From assembly GCF_017308975.1 (NCBI RefSeq), contig NZ_JADWPD010000019.1:143528-207527 (forward strand): a stretch of DNA of 64,000 nucleotides, in the 5' to 3' direction. The DNA is from Amycolatopsis sp. MtRt-6 (GTDB lineage: Bacteria; Actinomycetota; Actinomycetes; Mycobacteriales; Pseudonocardiaceae). Of this stretch, positions 1-9,567 are shown one piece after another (the stretch's first letter is position 1; the number at the start of each line of letters is the position of its first letter). A program made the position numbers and the translations under genes. The notes under the pieces were generated by a model that searched no databases, had not been told where the DNA came from, and saw only the letters and a program-made list of their open reading frames with translations.

Positions 1-212
1 AAGGTTAGGATGCGTCGCGCGACGTCCTCGGAGCCGAAGGCTTCGTCGGCGGGGACGATCCAGGCACCGGTCGGCTCTCCGGCCGGGCTGACGTGCCAGG
101 TCGCCACCGACTCAACGTCGTCATTGCCGCTCCCCACGCACAGCACGGCGCTTCCCGGCGCCCACAACGCCGCCAGTTCCTCGAATGGTTCCACCTCGAC
201 CGGGTCCGCCAC
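1..212 (-). CDS. hypothetical protein, 3' end outside window
   Basis: Reading leftward from a GTG at 212, an open frame runs off the left edge (about 70 codons visible). The product begins MADPVEVEPFEELAALW and looks like ordinary soluble protein, with acidic stretches and no membrane segment. A perfect AGGAGG Shine-Dalgarno sequence lies 6 bases upstream of the GTG, which is the main reason to believe this start. I do not recognise the family from the visible part. Confidence 0.6.
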   Translation of the reverse strand, partial: MADPVEVEPFEELAALWAPGSAVLCVGSGNDDVESVATWHVSPAGEPTGAWIVPADEAFGSEDVARRILT

Positions 213-565
213 TGACCGCCTCCTTCATCGACCAACATCAAGTCGTCGAGACGCGGCGGTTGTTACACGACGCCGATCGCTGTGATGAGGTTGCGACGCA
301 GCGACGGCGGAAATTGTGCGGCTGGGTGCTGCTCGAGTGTAGGTGGTAGGCCACGGCCATCGGCGGCTTCGACCTGCGGGCGACCGGCCACGACAACCGT
401 CCCCTGTGCCGTGCCACAACTCGATCTTGATTCGCTGCCGTGTTATCCCCGTGACGGTGATGCGATGCTCGTCGACCGTGTAGTTTCGACTGACGTATTT
501 GATCCGCAGGCATATCCTATGCCGAGATGGTGCGAGGAGCTCACGGGTGCGTGAATGGGCCTGGG
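213..565. other. intergenic stretch without a convincing gene
   Basis: Both strands carry open frames here, but they are rich in Arg, Ser and Pro in the way out-of-frame G+C-rich sequence usually is, and none has a good ribosome binding site. I see no hairpin terminator. It separates two minus-strand genes and may hold the promoter of the left one. Confidence 0.4.
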
Positions 566-910
566 TCAGCGCTGGCTGCTTTGGCCTGTGTCGGGGCCGA
601 TGTGCACGGGGCCGACGTCGATCCGGACGTCGAGTAGACCGGCGCCGAGGATGAACAGCGTGACCAGTACGGCTATGCACACCAGCAGCCGAAAGGTGGC
701 ACCCGGACTGACGAGGATCCGATCGGCGAGATGCAGCAGGCCATGCCGCTCGTCGTCCGTTCGTCGACCACGTCGGGGCAAAGTGTCTTCGACATAGGAC
801 AGCTGTTCGGCTGAGGGGCCGGAGGGTTCGCGGTTGGACTGCCGCCCGTGCGGAGGTGGACGGTCGTCGTCCTGTCCTGGAAACGGCTCCCGATCAGCGC
901 CTGTCGTCAT
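566..910 (-). CDS. small single-pass membrane protein, unknown function
   Basis: A 114-residue protein with a hydrophilic, Pro/Arg/Asp-rich N-terminal half (about residues 1-70), one strong transmembrane segment at about residues 73-95 and a short tail. The ATG at 910 follows AGGAGGAGG about 9 bases upstream on the minus strand, which supports the start. Charge distribution suggests a cytoplasmic N-terminus. I do not recognise the family, and the neighbours give no clue. Confidence 0.6.
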   Translation of the reverse strand: MTTGADREPFPGQDDDRPPPHGRQSNREPSGPSAEQLSYVEDTLPRRGRRTDDERHGLLHLADRILVSPGATFRLLVCIAVLVTLFILGAGLLDVRIDVGPVHIGPDTGQSSQR

Positions 911-2087
911 CTCTGCAGTCCTCCTCCTGCGTACTCCCGTGGATGTCCGCGGCCAGATCAGCGAGGCTCCGTGACAAAGGCCGAGGTGGGCGGTCTGTCA
1001 GGGACCCGTGCATCGATGGTGTTACCGGGGCGCGGTGGCCTCGCCCAACTGTATGGCCCTGACCTGGGCAAGGACACCTTCAGCGGTGACCGAGCGACAA
1101 AGAGCTCTCGTTTTACGGTGTGCGGTCAACCGACGTCACCTCGGCCGGTGAGGACCTGGCTCTCGATCTTCACCAAGCGTGCGTTCCTGATTAGCCGCCC
1201 GGACTCCGGGCGACGTATCACCTGAACTTCGCCAACCACATCGTGGTGAAGCTGGAGATCGTCGTCGACAAACGCGGTAACACGGCATGTGTCTCACTGG
1301 GGCTGGCGGCATCTACGTCGACGCCGCCCGGGGTCCGGGCGACCGAAGCACCCGGTCCGGGGCGATATCCGGCGTCGCCTGCGCGACGCCGATCTTGCGA
1401 TCGCTGCCTGGCCGACATCGCTGGTCAGCAACGGCTTTCTGTCACGAGATCAAGTGAGATTCAGGGGTCCGCGCGAGTTTCGACTACCTGGGGTGACCTC
1501 GACGCTCCCGGCCTCGAGATAGCGGCCACAGCCTGCGCGATCGCCAGCCAGTTCAGGATCTCGGCCGGACCGGAGGAGACGCTTTGGCCGTTGCTGGCGG
1601 ACCGGCCATCGCGACCCAGCGCCGCAGTCCAGCCGGGGCGAGCCCGTGACCTGGCGGAGTGGCTTCCGGAAGCCATGCGAGATTGCAGTGTCGAGCTGTT
1701 GACCGACGGCAGAGCTAGACCACAGGAAGCTTTGCGCTTCGATCTTATCGACCGGGCACTCTGACTCCATGCCCGCCGGATCGCTGACGATGGGCTCTTC
1801 CGCCGATGTGCTCAAGAAGACTGATGTGGCACGCGGAGCGTTTGAAGTCGACCCTGGCGACAGTGTTTGTCGAGTTCCAGGCCTGGTTGACCCAAGGCAA
1901 TGCGTCCGCGACGAGCCGGTTGGGCTACTCTGAGTGGCCCAACTGACCATCGGCCACCGGTGTGGGAGGTGCCTCGTGCTCAGCAGATTGGACAGGTCGC
2001 TCCGGTTGGAAGATGTGCTGCGCCGGGTGTCCTGCGATCTAAGTGTGCGTCGGGTTGACTCGTCTAAAGACAGTTTCGAGGGGAAAT
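911..2087. other. 1.2-kb gap with possible decayed coding sequence
   Basis: No intact gene is convincing here. The best trace of coding sequence is on the plus strand at roughly 1490-1764. That frame reads like real protein (it contains LEIAATACAIASQF and ends ALRFDLIDRAL followed by TGA), but the frame upstream turns to Arg/Pro-rich noise and there is no start with a binding site. I read it as the 3' remnant of a decayed gene of unknown family. The rest, including the 120 bases before the next gene, shows no clear RNA gene or hairpin. Confidence 0.3.
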
Positions 2088-3047
2088 ATGTATAATGGCG
2101 ACGCTCACGCGTCGGGTCCGCCTCCGCCACTGCCGAAGCGGATGAATGCGGTTTGGCGGTTGTTTGATGCGCCAATCTATCGTGATTGGCTGTTCTGGTT
2201 TACTGTGGCCTGGGCAGCATTCTCCTTCGTTGCAATCTTTACTGCGGGCAAGTCGAGCGGTATACCGGTATGGCTGAATGCACTGCTTGCGTCCACATTC
2301 TTCGCTTTGGTGTGCGGCATTTTTCCGGCTTGGATCCGCTTGTTCATCCGGCGTTGGGCATACAAACGTCGCCTGCAGGTGAAGACGAAAAATTTTGAGA
2401 ACATGTCGAATTCGCAGGTCGCGGATGTAACCCTGGCGGATCGGGCTGTAGTTGGTGAAACGGCTCCGTCAACTTCGGTAAAGGGCTTGGGTGTCACTGC
2501 GGCAGATCCTGCGCTCGTTGACAGGCTCCGACCCGGCGCTGCGCTGTCGTCGACCACATTGCACGTGTCGTCGTACGCACCTTTGGACTGGAGTCGTATA
2601 GACGCGGATGGCTTCGAGCGGCTGCTTGTTCGTCTGCTGGAACAGTCCGGGTCGTATGTACGCATCAAGCGCCTTATAAATGTAAACGCGGCAGACTCGG
2701 GTTGTGACATCGAAGCTTACCGTCGGGTCGACGACGAGCTGGCGCGATTCGACAAGCAGGACGAGCGCACCATGGTCCAGGCCAAACACTGGCCCCGGCG
2801 AGGAGTGAGTGCGTCGGAGATTGCGGACCTTGTGCATGCGAAGCTGCCGCTCTGGGGTGATGGTGAGCCGGTTCGGGTGCTGATCGTTGCCACGACTGGA
2901 ACCTTCACTCAGGATGCTCTCCGTTGGGTCAACAATCATAACAGGGCGGCAAAGCGACCTGACGTCGTGTTGTGGTCGAACAACGAGCTTGAAATGCTTC
3001 TCCGCAAGTGGCCCACCGCTGCAGCAGGCCTCGGGCTTACTCCCTGA
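2088..3047 (+). CDS. membrane-anchored Mrr-like restriction endonuclease
   Basis: A 319-residue protein with two transmembrane helices near the N-terminus (about residues 32-52 and 61-83), a linker, and a C-terminal Mrr-type PD-(D/E)xK nuclease domain (about 165-315). The expected core is visible: E177 in FERLL, D207 in SGCDIEAY, and the QAK signature Q231-A232-K233. Mrr-family enzymes cut foreign, often modified, DNA; the membrane anchor would place cleavage at the inner membrane, where phage DNA enters. The ATG at 2088 was chosen because GAGGGG precedes it; a GTG 45 bases upstream lacks a site. The gene is visibly poorer in G+C than its neighbours, a sign of transfer. The caspase/STAND gene follows on the same strand after 241 bases. 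Confidence 0.8.
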   Translation: MYNGDAHASGPPPPLPKRMNAVWRLFDAPIYRDWLFWFTVAWAAFSFVAIFTAGKSSGIPVWLNALLASTFFALVCGIFPAWIRLFIRRWAYKRRLQVKTKNFENMSNSQVADVTLADRAVVGETAPSTSVKGLGVTAADPALVDRLRPGAALSSTTLHVSSYAPLDWSRIDADGFERLLVRLLEQSGSYVRIKRLINVNAADSGCDIEAYRRVDDELARFDKQDERTMVQAKHWPRRGVSASEIADLVHAKLPLWGDGEPVRVLIVATTGTFTQDALRWVNNHNRAAKRPDVVLWSNNELEMLLRKWPTAAAGLGLTP

Positions 3048-3288
3048 AGGGCTTGTCGTCGTTCATGCCTTCTCGCATGCTGGCACGCGGCGCCGTTGCG
3101 AGGGGCGGACGTTCCTGGTCATCTCGGTCCGGAAACCAGACCCGTCTGCGGGACGACGTCATCACGCGACTGGAAGGGGGCCTCCGCGGGGTCGGCCTCG
3201 CGTGTGCGTGGACGACTGGCCGGCCTGGCCCGCCGTCGCCGAATCGCAAGTTCTGTCGGGTAACGGTCGTTCGAGGCAGACGGGGAGC

Positions 3289-6200
3289 ATGGGCGAACAC
3301 AACCGGTGGCTGATCGCCATCGCGATTCCGGACGCAGCCGACTCGGCGGCGTTCCAGGACGGCCTGGCGGCTCAGCTGGCTGAGGTCGAGGCGTGGTGGT
3401 GCGCACCGGAACTCGGTGACCGTGCCTTCGCGGTGCGCCGCATTGAAGGGATCGCCTCGCGACGGGACTTCGAAACCGCCGTTCACGATGTCGGGCTGCG
3501 TCGGTTGGCGGCGTCCGATGTCGCGCTGGTGTACATCACGGGGCACGGCAAGCGCGGCCCGTCGGGGCGCCACTACCTGCTCCTGTCGGACACCCCGCAT
3601 GGGCGGTTGCCCGGGCACGCTTATCCGACCGCCGACGCGGTGACGGCTGTGCTTGACTCGGATGTCCGCCACGTGCTGGTCATCGTCAACTCGTGTTTCT
3701 CCGGCTCGCTCGAAGCCGAACTCGCTGGGCTACGCCAGGACCTGACGGCCGAACGTCGGGGTCTCACGTCGGTGAGCGTGTTCGTCAGCGCCGACTTCGA
3801 CGAGATGCCACGGGTCCGTGAGTTCGCCGAGCTCCTCGGGCGGCTGCGGGAGTGGCTGCGGACGAAGGCCGAGTACACCGCGCCGTTCCTCACCTTCGAC
3901 GAGTTCGAGAAGGAACTCGTCGACGCGGCCCGCCGGGCGCCCCGGCTGCTCGAGCCGCGCCGGGTGTGGCGGGCCGGGCCCAGCGACGAGCCAAGTCCCT
4001 GCCTGCCCAACCCGGGGTACCGGCCGCCGGACGACGTCGTCTCCCCGGCCCGCCGGCAGGTCGCCACCAGCGCCGGCGAGCTGGACTACTGGCTCGACCG
4101 CGCCAGCGGGCGCCTGTCCGGCGACGATCCCGGCTGGTACTTCGCGGGCCGGCGGCAGTTGACCGGCCAGGTCGCGGACTTCCTCCGTGAAGGCCAGGGG
4201 ACCCTGATCGTCACGGGAGCGGCGGGCACGGGGAAGTCCGCGATCATCGCCCGCGCGGTGACCCTGAGCGACCCTGCGTTCCTGGCCGACCCCCGTTACT
4301 CCGAAGCGGTCGCGTCCGCGCCGCCCGAGACGGTTCCGCCTCCGGGCGCGGTCGATGTCGCCGTGCTGGCGCGGAACAAGAGCGTCGACGAGGTCGTCGA
4401 CCAGCTGCTCGCCGCCTTCGGCCGCGCCGGCTCGGGCTCGCGGGAGTCCCTGCGGGAACTCCTGGAACGCGAGGACACGGTGCGCACGATCGTGGTCGAC
4501 GGGGTCGACGAAGCCCGCACCCCGGCGCTGCTCGTCGTCGACGTCCTCGGCCCGCTCGCACGCCTCACCGCCCGGGACGGCCGGCACCGGGTCCGCCTGG
4601 TCGCCGGTGTGCGCAGCAGCAGGCGGACGGGCCCGGACCCCGCGGAACCCGAGCTGGTCGACCTGCTACGCCAGTCCGCCGACGACGTCGTCGAGCTACG
4701 GACCGACGGCGCGGAGACCGAAGGCGCCATCGCCCAGTACGTCGAGGCCCTGCTCGGAGAAGAGGAGCCAGCGTACCGGACCGCCGTGGCCTGGGTCGTC
4801 GCGAACCGGGTTGCGCCGTCGTTCCTCGACGCGCGGCTGGCCGGCCAGCGGCTCCACGAAGCTTCCGTCCCACAACGTATCGACGACCGGCAGTGGCTGG
4901 CATCCCTTGACGAAGGCACGGTCGGTCTGCTCCGGCAGGACCTGCTCGACGGGCGAACGCCGCAGTACTCCGCCGACGAGCTGCTCGCGGTGCTGCAGGC
5001 CGCGGCGTTCGCGCGAGGCGCGGGCATCCCGTGGGCCGACGTCTGGCCCGCGGTCGCGGCGGCCGTGCTGGGCCAAGCGGACGCCGAGGAAGACCTGGAC
5101 GGAGCGATCGCCCACGTCATCGGCGGCCGCCTGTGCGGCTACCTTGCCCGTGACAGCGAGGACGGGCGCAGTGTCTACCGCCCAGCGCACGAACGGCTGG
5201 CTCAGGTGCTGCGGGAAGATCCGGAACGGATCCTGGACAACGTTCCGCCCTCGGAAGGGCGCGTGCTGCACGGCCGGATCGCCGAACGGCTCAGCGACCT
5301 CGCGCGCCGGGCGCCCGGGCTGCCGCCACACCCGTACCTGCGCCGGCACCTCGTCGACCACGCCGCGCTCGGCGGCGTGCTGGACGACCGAATCGTCTTC
5401 CCGGCCTTCCTGCCGTGGGATACTGGCGGGCACGTGCGGGGCCTGCTGGGCTTGCCCGCCACCGACGCCCTGGCCGAGGCTGCGCTGTCCGCGTGGGGGC
5501 GTATCGAGCCGTTCCTCGGTGACGCCGACCAGCCTTCCCGGGCACTGGGCCTGCGGTTCTCTCAGCTCGCCACCGGCGCGGCGAGCGCGGTGGGCCCCGT
5601 GGCTGACGCGAGCCGGATCATCGCGCTGCGGCCGCGGTGGGCGCATTGGACCGTGCTGGGTAATGTCGTCGCCAACCTGCCGTCGCCGGCCTTCGCGTTG
5701 GCCGCCTTCCCCGGCCCGGACGGGAACGCGTTGCTTGCCATTGCCTCTTACGACAGCACGGTCGGCGTCCGGGACCCGGACACCGGACGAGCGGTCGGCG
5801 AGCCACTGCCGGGTGACGCGACCGCGCTCGCCGCGTTCACCGGGCCCGGCGGCCGGTCCCTGCTGGCCGTCGGCGGCCGCCGGGGCGCGATCCGGGTGTG
5901 GGACCCCGCCACCGGGCGGGTCATCGGCCACCCGCTGACCGGCCACACCAGCTCGATTAACGCTGTGCACGCTCTTCGCGCCTTCGGCCGGACGCTCCTG
6001 GCGAGCGCGAGCCAGGACGAGACCGTCCGGCTCTGGGACCTGGCTACCGGGCTCCCGTTCGGTGCACCGCTGACCGGGCACACCGGCGGGGTGCGCGCGG
6101 TGACGTCGTTCTCGACGCGCGAGGGGAGAGTCCGTCTGGCCACCGGCAGCTGGGACCAGACGATCCGGGTCTGGGACGTCGGCAGCGGCCGCCCGGTCGG

Positions 6201-7575
6201 GCCGCCGATGACCGGGCACATCGGCGCGGTGAACTCGGTGCTTGCGCTGCCGGTGGAGGGACTGCTCGCCAGCTGCGGCGCGGACGGGACCGTGCGGGTC
6301 TGGGGTCCCGAGGGGACCGAACGGCGGATCGAGGGCCACGGCGGAGGCGTGCAGGCGGTCGCCGGGTTCACCGCCGACGGCCAGGACCGGCTGGTGACCG
6401 TTAACGCTGACGGCACCTTCCAGGCTTGGACCACCTGGGGCACCCCGGTGGGGGAGCCGATGCCTGGCACCACGGATCGGAACACCGTGCTTACGACGTT
6501 CACCAGTCGCGCCGGGCGGCTGGTGCTGGCGACCGGCAGCCGGGACGGCACCGTGCGGCTCTGGGATCTCGCCGCGTCGCCCGCCGCGCCGTCCAGGGTG
6601 TCGGCCGCTGCGCCGGCCGAGGGGGTCAACGCCGTCGTAGAGTTCCGTAACCGTGTCGGAAGGCGGCTCCTAGCCGGCGCCGGTTACGACGGCGCGGTGC
6701 GCGTCTGGGATCCCGGCACCGGCGATCTGGTGCAGACCCTGAGCAGTAACCGGGGCGTGGCCTGGTCGGTCGCCGCGGTGCGCGGCCGTGACGGCCGCAC
6801 GCTGCTGGCTTCCGCCGCCGACGAGCATACGATCCGGCTCCGGGACCCCGGATCGGGCGAGCTCGTGCGGAAGCTGGTCGGGCACACCAGTGGGGTCCAA
6901 ACCGTTATCGCGGTGCCCGGGCGGCCGTGGCTGGCCAGCGGCAGCCGGGACGGCACCGTGCGGCTCTGGGACGTGGACACCGGCGCCGAGGTCATGCCGG
7001 CGATGAGCGGGCACGTTGACTGGGTCAACGCGCTCGTGACGTTCCGGACCCCGTCCGGGCAGCAGCTGCTGGCCAGCGCTGGCGACGACTACACCGTGCG
7101 GATCCGGGACCTCGCCACCGGGGCGGTGGTGCGGGAGCTGACCGGTCATCCCAGTGCGGTCAAGGCTCTGGCCGCGGTCACCGGCCCGGACGGGCAGGTC
7201 GTTCTTGCGACCGGGAACCACGGCGAGAACGAGGTGCGGCTCTGGGACCCGTCGACCGGTGAGCAGCTGGGCTCGCTGCCAGGCCGTCACACCGGACCGA
7301 ACATCCTGCCCGGCCACCTCGGCGGGGTGAACGCGATCGAGGCGTTCACTGGCCCCCAGCGGCAGGTGCTGCTGGCGACCGGCGGCGACGACCGCACCGT
7401 TCGCGTGTGGGACCTGCACGCCCGGCGCGAGTTGATCCGGCTCGTGGTCGCGGCGCCGGTAGAGACCTTGCACATCGTGCGGGCGAGCGTGTCCGGCGGG
7501 CGGCAGGCGGCGGGCTACCTGGCGATCGGCGGGCCTGCCGGGGTCGGGGTCGTCGAGGTCACTCCTGCGCCATGA
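3289..7575 (+). CDS. caspase-like/STAND NTPase/WD40 protein, candidate defence sensor-effector
   Basis: A 1428-residue multidomain protein. Residues about 5-200 form a caspase-like (C14/metacaspase-type) peptidase with the catalytic pair H86 (in TGHGKRG) and C136 (in VNSCFSG). Residues about 290-480 form a STAND/NACHT-like NTPase with P-loop GAAGTGKS at 310-317 and Walker B IVVDGVDEA at 401-409. A helical region leads to about 13 WD40 repeats (roughly 795-1410) with recurring RLWD and RVWD blade ends, enough for two propellers. Such sensor-switch-protease proteins belong to bacterial conflict systems in which target recognition by the repeats triggers NTPase oligomerisation and protease activation. 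The ATG at 3289 starts the first recognisable domain; upstream in-frame codons overlap the nuclease gene. Its 3' end overlaps the convergent lipase gene by 17 bases. Function in phage defence is inferred from architecture and neighbours. Confidence 0.8.
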   Translation: MGEHNRWLIAIAIPDAADSAAFQDGLAAQLAEVEAWWCAPELGDRAFAVRRIEGIASRRDFETAVHDVGLRRLAASDVALVYITGHGKRGPSGRHYLLLSDTPHGRLPGHAYPTADAVTAVLDSDVRHVLVIVNSCFSGSLEAELAGLRQDLTAERRGLTSVSVFVSADFDEMPRVREFAELLGRLREWLRTKAEYTAPFLTFDEFEKELVDAARRAPRLLEPRRVWRAGPSDEPSPCLPNPGYRPPDDVVSPARRQVATSAGELDYWLDRASGRLSGDDPGWYFAGRRQLTGQVADFLREGQGTLIVTGAAGTGKSAIIARAVTLSDPAFLADPRYSEAVASAPPETVPPPGAVDVAVLARNKSVDEVVDQLLAAFGRAGSGSRESLRELLEREDTVRTIVVDGVDEARTPALLVVDVLGPLARLTARDGRHRVRLVAGVRSSRRTGPDPAEPELVDLLRQSADDVVELRTDGAETEGAIAQYVEALLGEEEPAYRTAVAWVVANRVAPSFLDARLAGQRLHEASVPQRIDDRQWLASLDEGTVGLLRQDLLDGRTPQYSADELLAVLQAAAFARGAGIPWADVWPAVAAAVLGQADAEEDLDGAIAHVIGGRLCGYLARDSEDGRSVYRPAHERLAQVLREDPERILDNVPPSEGRVLHGRIAERLSDLARRAPGLPPHPYLRRHLVDHAALGGVLDDRIVFPAFLPWDTGGHVRGLLGLPATDALAEAALSAWGRIEPFLGDADQPSRALGLRFSQLATGAASAVGPVADASRIIALRPRWAHWTVLGNVVANLPSPAFALAAFPGPDGNALLAIASYDSTVGVRDPDTGRAVGEPLPGDATALAAFTGPGGRSLLAVGGRRGAIRVWDPATGRVIGHPLTGHTSSINAVHALRAFGRTLLASASQDETVRLWDLATGLPFGAPLTGHTGGVRAVTSFSTREGRVRLATGSWDQTIRVWDVGSGRPVGPPMTGHIGAVNSVLALPVEGLLASCGADGTVRVWGPEGTERRIEGHGGGVQAVAGFTADGQDRLVTVNADGTFQAWTTWGTPVGEPMPGTTDRNTVLTTFTSRAGRLVLATGSRDGTVRLWDLAASPAAPSRVSAAAPAEGVNAVVEFRNRVGRRLLAGAGYDGAVRVWDPGTGDLVQTLSSNRGVAWSVAAVRGRDGRTLLASAADEHTIRLRDPGSGELVRKLVGHTSGVQTVIAVPGRPWLASGSRDGTVRLWDVDTGAEVMPAMSGHVDWVNALVTFRTPSGQQLLASAGDDYTVRIRDLATGAVVRELTGHPSAVKALAAVTGPDGQVVLATGNHGENEVRLWDPSTGEQLGSLPGRHTGPNILPGHLGGVNAIEAFTGPQRQVLLATGGDDRTVRVWDLHARRELIRLVVAAPVETLHIVRASVSGGRQAAGYLAIGGPAGVGVVEVTPAP

Positions 7576-8917
7576 CGAGCTGCGCGACCGCCGAGCCGCC
7601 ACCGACGACCTCCACCCGGTAGACGCCGGGCGCGGGCAACGCGACGGCCACGGCCACTTCGCCGTCCCGCCGGTGCGGTGAAGGGTGGTCGATGACGACG
7701 CCGGTGTCGGCGTCGGCGACGGTGCATTGGGCTTCGTGGGGTTCGGCGCCGTTGATGGTCGCGGTCCACTCCGTGCCGGGGGTAACCACGTCGGGCAGTG
7801 CCAGGCCGATGTCGCCGGCGCCGAGCCTCGGCCCGAGGTCGGCCTCGGCGTTGAGGAGGACGTCGCGGACGAAGTCGATCGCCTCGCGCGAGCGGGCCAG
7901 CGAGCCGTGCTGCTGGGCGACCGGCACTGCGACCGCGTTGGCTGGCAGGGCCGAGTTGCGCGGCACGGTGCCGTCGCCCCGCCCGTCGACGCGCAGCAGC
8001 GCGCCTTCCTCCTCCCGCCGGAACTCGCCGTCCGGGTCCAGGCGGAAGGTGTAGGGATGGTGTTCGACCGTCCCGCCTGCCAGCCTGAGGCTGCTGATGG
8101 TGGGCTGTTCGATGCCGATCAATGCCCGGTGCCCGGGCAGTGGAGTGGGCTGGCGTTCGAAGGCGGCGTGGGCCAGTTCGGCCGAGCCGCCGAAGCGTTC
8201 GACGTCTGCTGGGGTCAGCCGCCGGACGGAGTCATCCTCGTCAACACAGCGGTAGGTCGGCAGCAGGTCGTGGACCCCGGGCAGGCTGGCGGCCAGCTCG
8301 CGCAGCCGCCGCTGCGGCAAAAGCCCGCCCTGCCCAGAGCCGAGAATGACGGCGGCTTTTGCGGCGCCGTCGAACGGCGTGCCGAGGGTGATGACCGTCC
8401 GGACCTCGTCGATGGCGCCGGAAATCCCGGCCAGCTCCTGGCAGAGCAGGCCGCCCATAGAGTGTGCGACGAGCACCAGCCGGGCGTCGATCCGCCCCGA
8501 CCGGGTCCGCCAGGCGGCCAGGTGCGCGACGGCAGCCTCGGCCAGCAGCTTGGCGTTATGGGCGACGGGCAGCCGCCAATCGTAGGCGAACTCGAGTACG
8601 GCTGCCGGATCCGCAACGGTCGTCTGAATACGCTTGACGAGCGAGGTGTACGGCTCGAACCCGGCCAGCCACGGCGCGAAGGCGGGGAAACGGAGCAACC
8701 CAGTGGCCTTCACTCGCCCGGTGCGGCCTTCGAGCTCATCCGGGGTGACCCGAAGCGGGGCCAGACCATCGCCGAAGCTCCAGGCACGCACGTACCAGCC
8801 GAGTCGCCGCAGCCCCCAGAGCACGACGCCAGTCTCGGCGTCGACCAGTTCACTGCCCATGATTCCCGGCACGACGACAACAGCGTCCCACGTCACCTGT
8901 TCTCGCATCTCCACCAC
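7559..8917 (-). CDS. LCAT-fold lipase/acyltransferase, possible effector
   Basis: A 452-residue alpha/beta hydrolase of the lecithin:cholesterol acyltransferase family (PGIMGSE near residue 20 and FAYDWR near 110 are typical). The catalytic triad can be read as S153 in AHSMGG, D315 in GRGDGTVP and H337. The last 90 or so residues look like a beta-rich Ig-like domain. There is no signal peptide, so the enzyme should act in the cytoplasm, on phospholipid or acyl esters. It is convergent with the caspase/STAND gene and their stop codons overlap, an arrangement that suggests co-inheritance. Caspase-associated effectors elsewhere can be activated by cleavage; whether that applies here is speculation. 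The start may be GTG at 8917 or ATG at 8908; neither has a clear binding site. Confidence 0.75.
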   Translation of the reverse strand: MVEMREQVTWDAVVVVPGIMGSELVDAETGVVLWGLRRLGWYVRAWSFGDGLAPLRVTPDELEGRTGRVKATGLLRFPAFAPWLAGFEPYTSLVKRIQTTVADPAAVLEFAYDWRLPVAHNAKLLAEAAVAHLAAWRTRSGRIDARLVLVAHSMGGLLCQELAGISGAIDEVRTVITLGTPFDGAAKAAVILGSGQGGLLPQRRLRELAASLPGVHDLLPTYRCVDEDDSVRRLTPADVERFGGSAELAHAAFERQPTPLPGHRALIGIEQPTISSLRLAGGTVEHHPYTFRLDPDGEFRREEEGALLRVDGRGDGTVPRNSALPANAVAVPVAQQHGSLARSREAIDFVRDVLLNAEADLGPRLGAGDIGLALPDVVTPGTEWTATINGAEPHEAQCTVADADTGVVIDHPSPHRRDGEVAVAVALPAPGVYRVEVVGGGSAVAQLVMAQE

Positions 8918-9567
8918 CAGGGCAATCTAACGGCTGCGCGGCGGTCTGCGGCCAGGTTGTTCCGTCATGAGGCGCCTTGATGGCTCCTAACTCCCATGAG
9001 GGTGCACCTAATCGACTTCGGTTGGGGGAGGCGACGACGGGGCCAGCGGTCGAGGGTGTCGATATCGGCGGCGCGGCGGCGGTCGGCGGCCGCTTCGGCG
9101 CGGGGGACGTACGCCTTCTGCCGGTGTTCCTCCGCCGTGCCGGCTCTCTGGTGGGCGCCAGGTCGTGCTGGTCGGCCACGGTCGTGGCTTGGGCCGCGCG
9201 CAACAGGCGCTGCGGGCCTCCGGCGACGCCGCTTGGACCCGGTTCTCCGCGTCCAGTCGTCGGTTCTCCGAGCACTTACCCGCCGACGCCGATTTGGTCA
9301 GCTTAACGCTCAGATTCTGGGAGTTCGGTGCAGCAGGGCTACGGCGCGGTAACGAGTCGGTGCTGATGATCAGAGCCAACACCATCGAGTGAATTTCGCC
9401 AGAAGTGCTAACGAAGTGCCGTCAACCTCTAAGCGCGTCCAGTTGACCGTCCACGGCCTACTCGCTGGTAGCTGGCGTCTTGGAAGGGATGCTGAGAACG
9501 TGGGCAAATCCGAATCGGTCGCCAAGGCATGTGGTGACTGCGTACTTCGCATGTGGATCCGCGTCTA
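8918..9567. other. 650-bp spacer between lipase and Gabija-like genes
   Basis: No intact gene is convincing. A 75-codon plus-strand frame at 9165-9392 reads partly like protein (ADADLVSLTLRFWEF), but it has no binding site and its upstream sequence is noise, so I leave it as a possible remnant. The A+T-richer stretch near 9370-9600 probably contains the promoter of the Gabija-like operon. Confidence 0.35.

Noticed and set aside
2887..3288. N-terminal extension of the caspase/STAND gene to 2887
   Set aside because: The extra codons overlap the nuclease gene and are Ser/Arg/Pro-rich noise; the first recognisable domain begins just after the ATG at 3289.
4696..6339. Long minus-strand frame opposite the WD40 region
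   Set aside because: It has the Arg/Pro/His/Asp-rich composition of antisense G+C-rich coding sequence and no domain; the plus strand is clearly coding.
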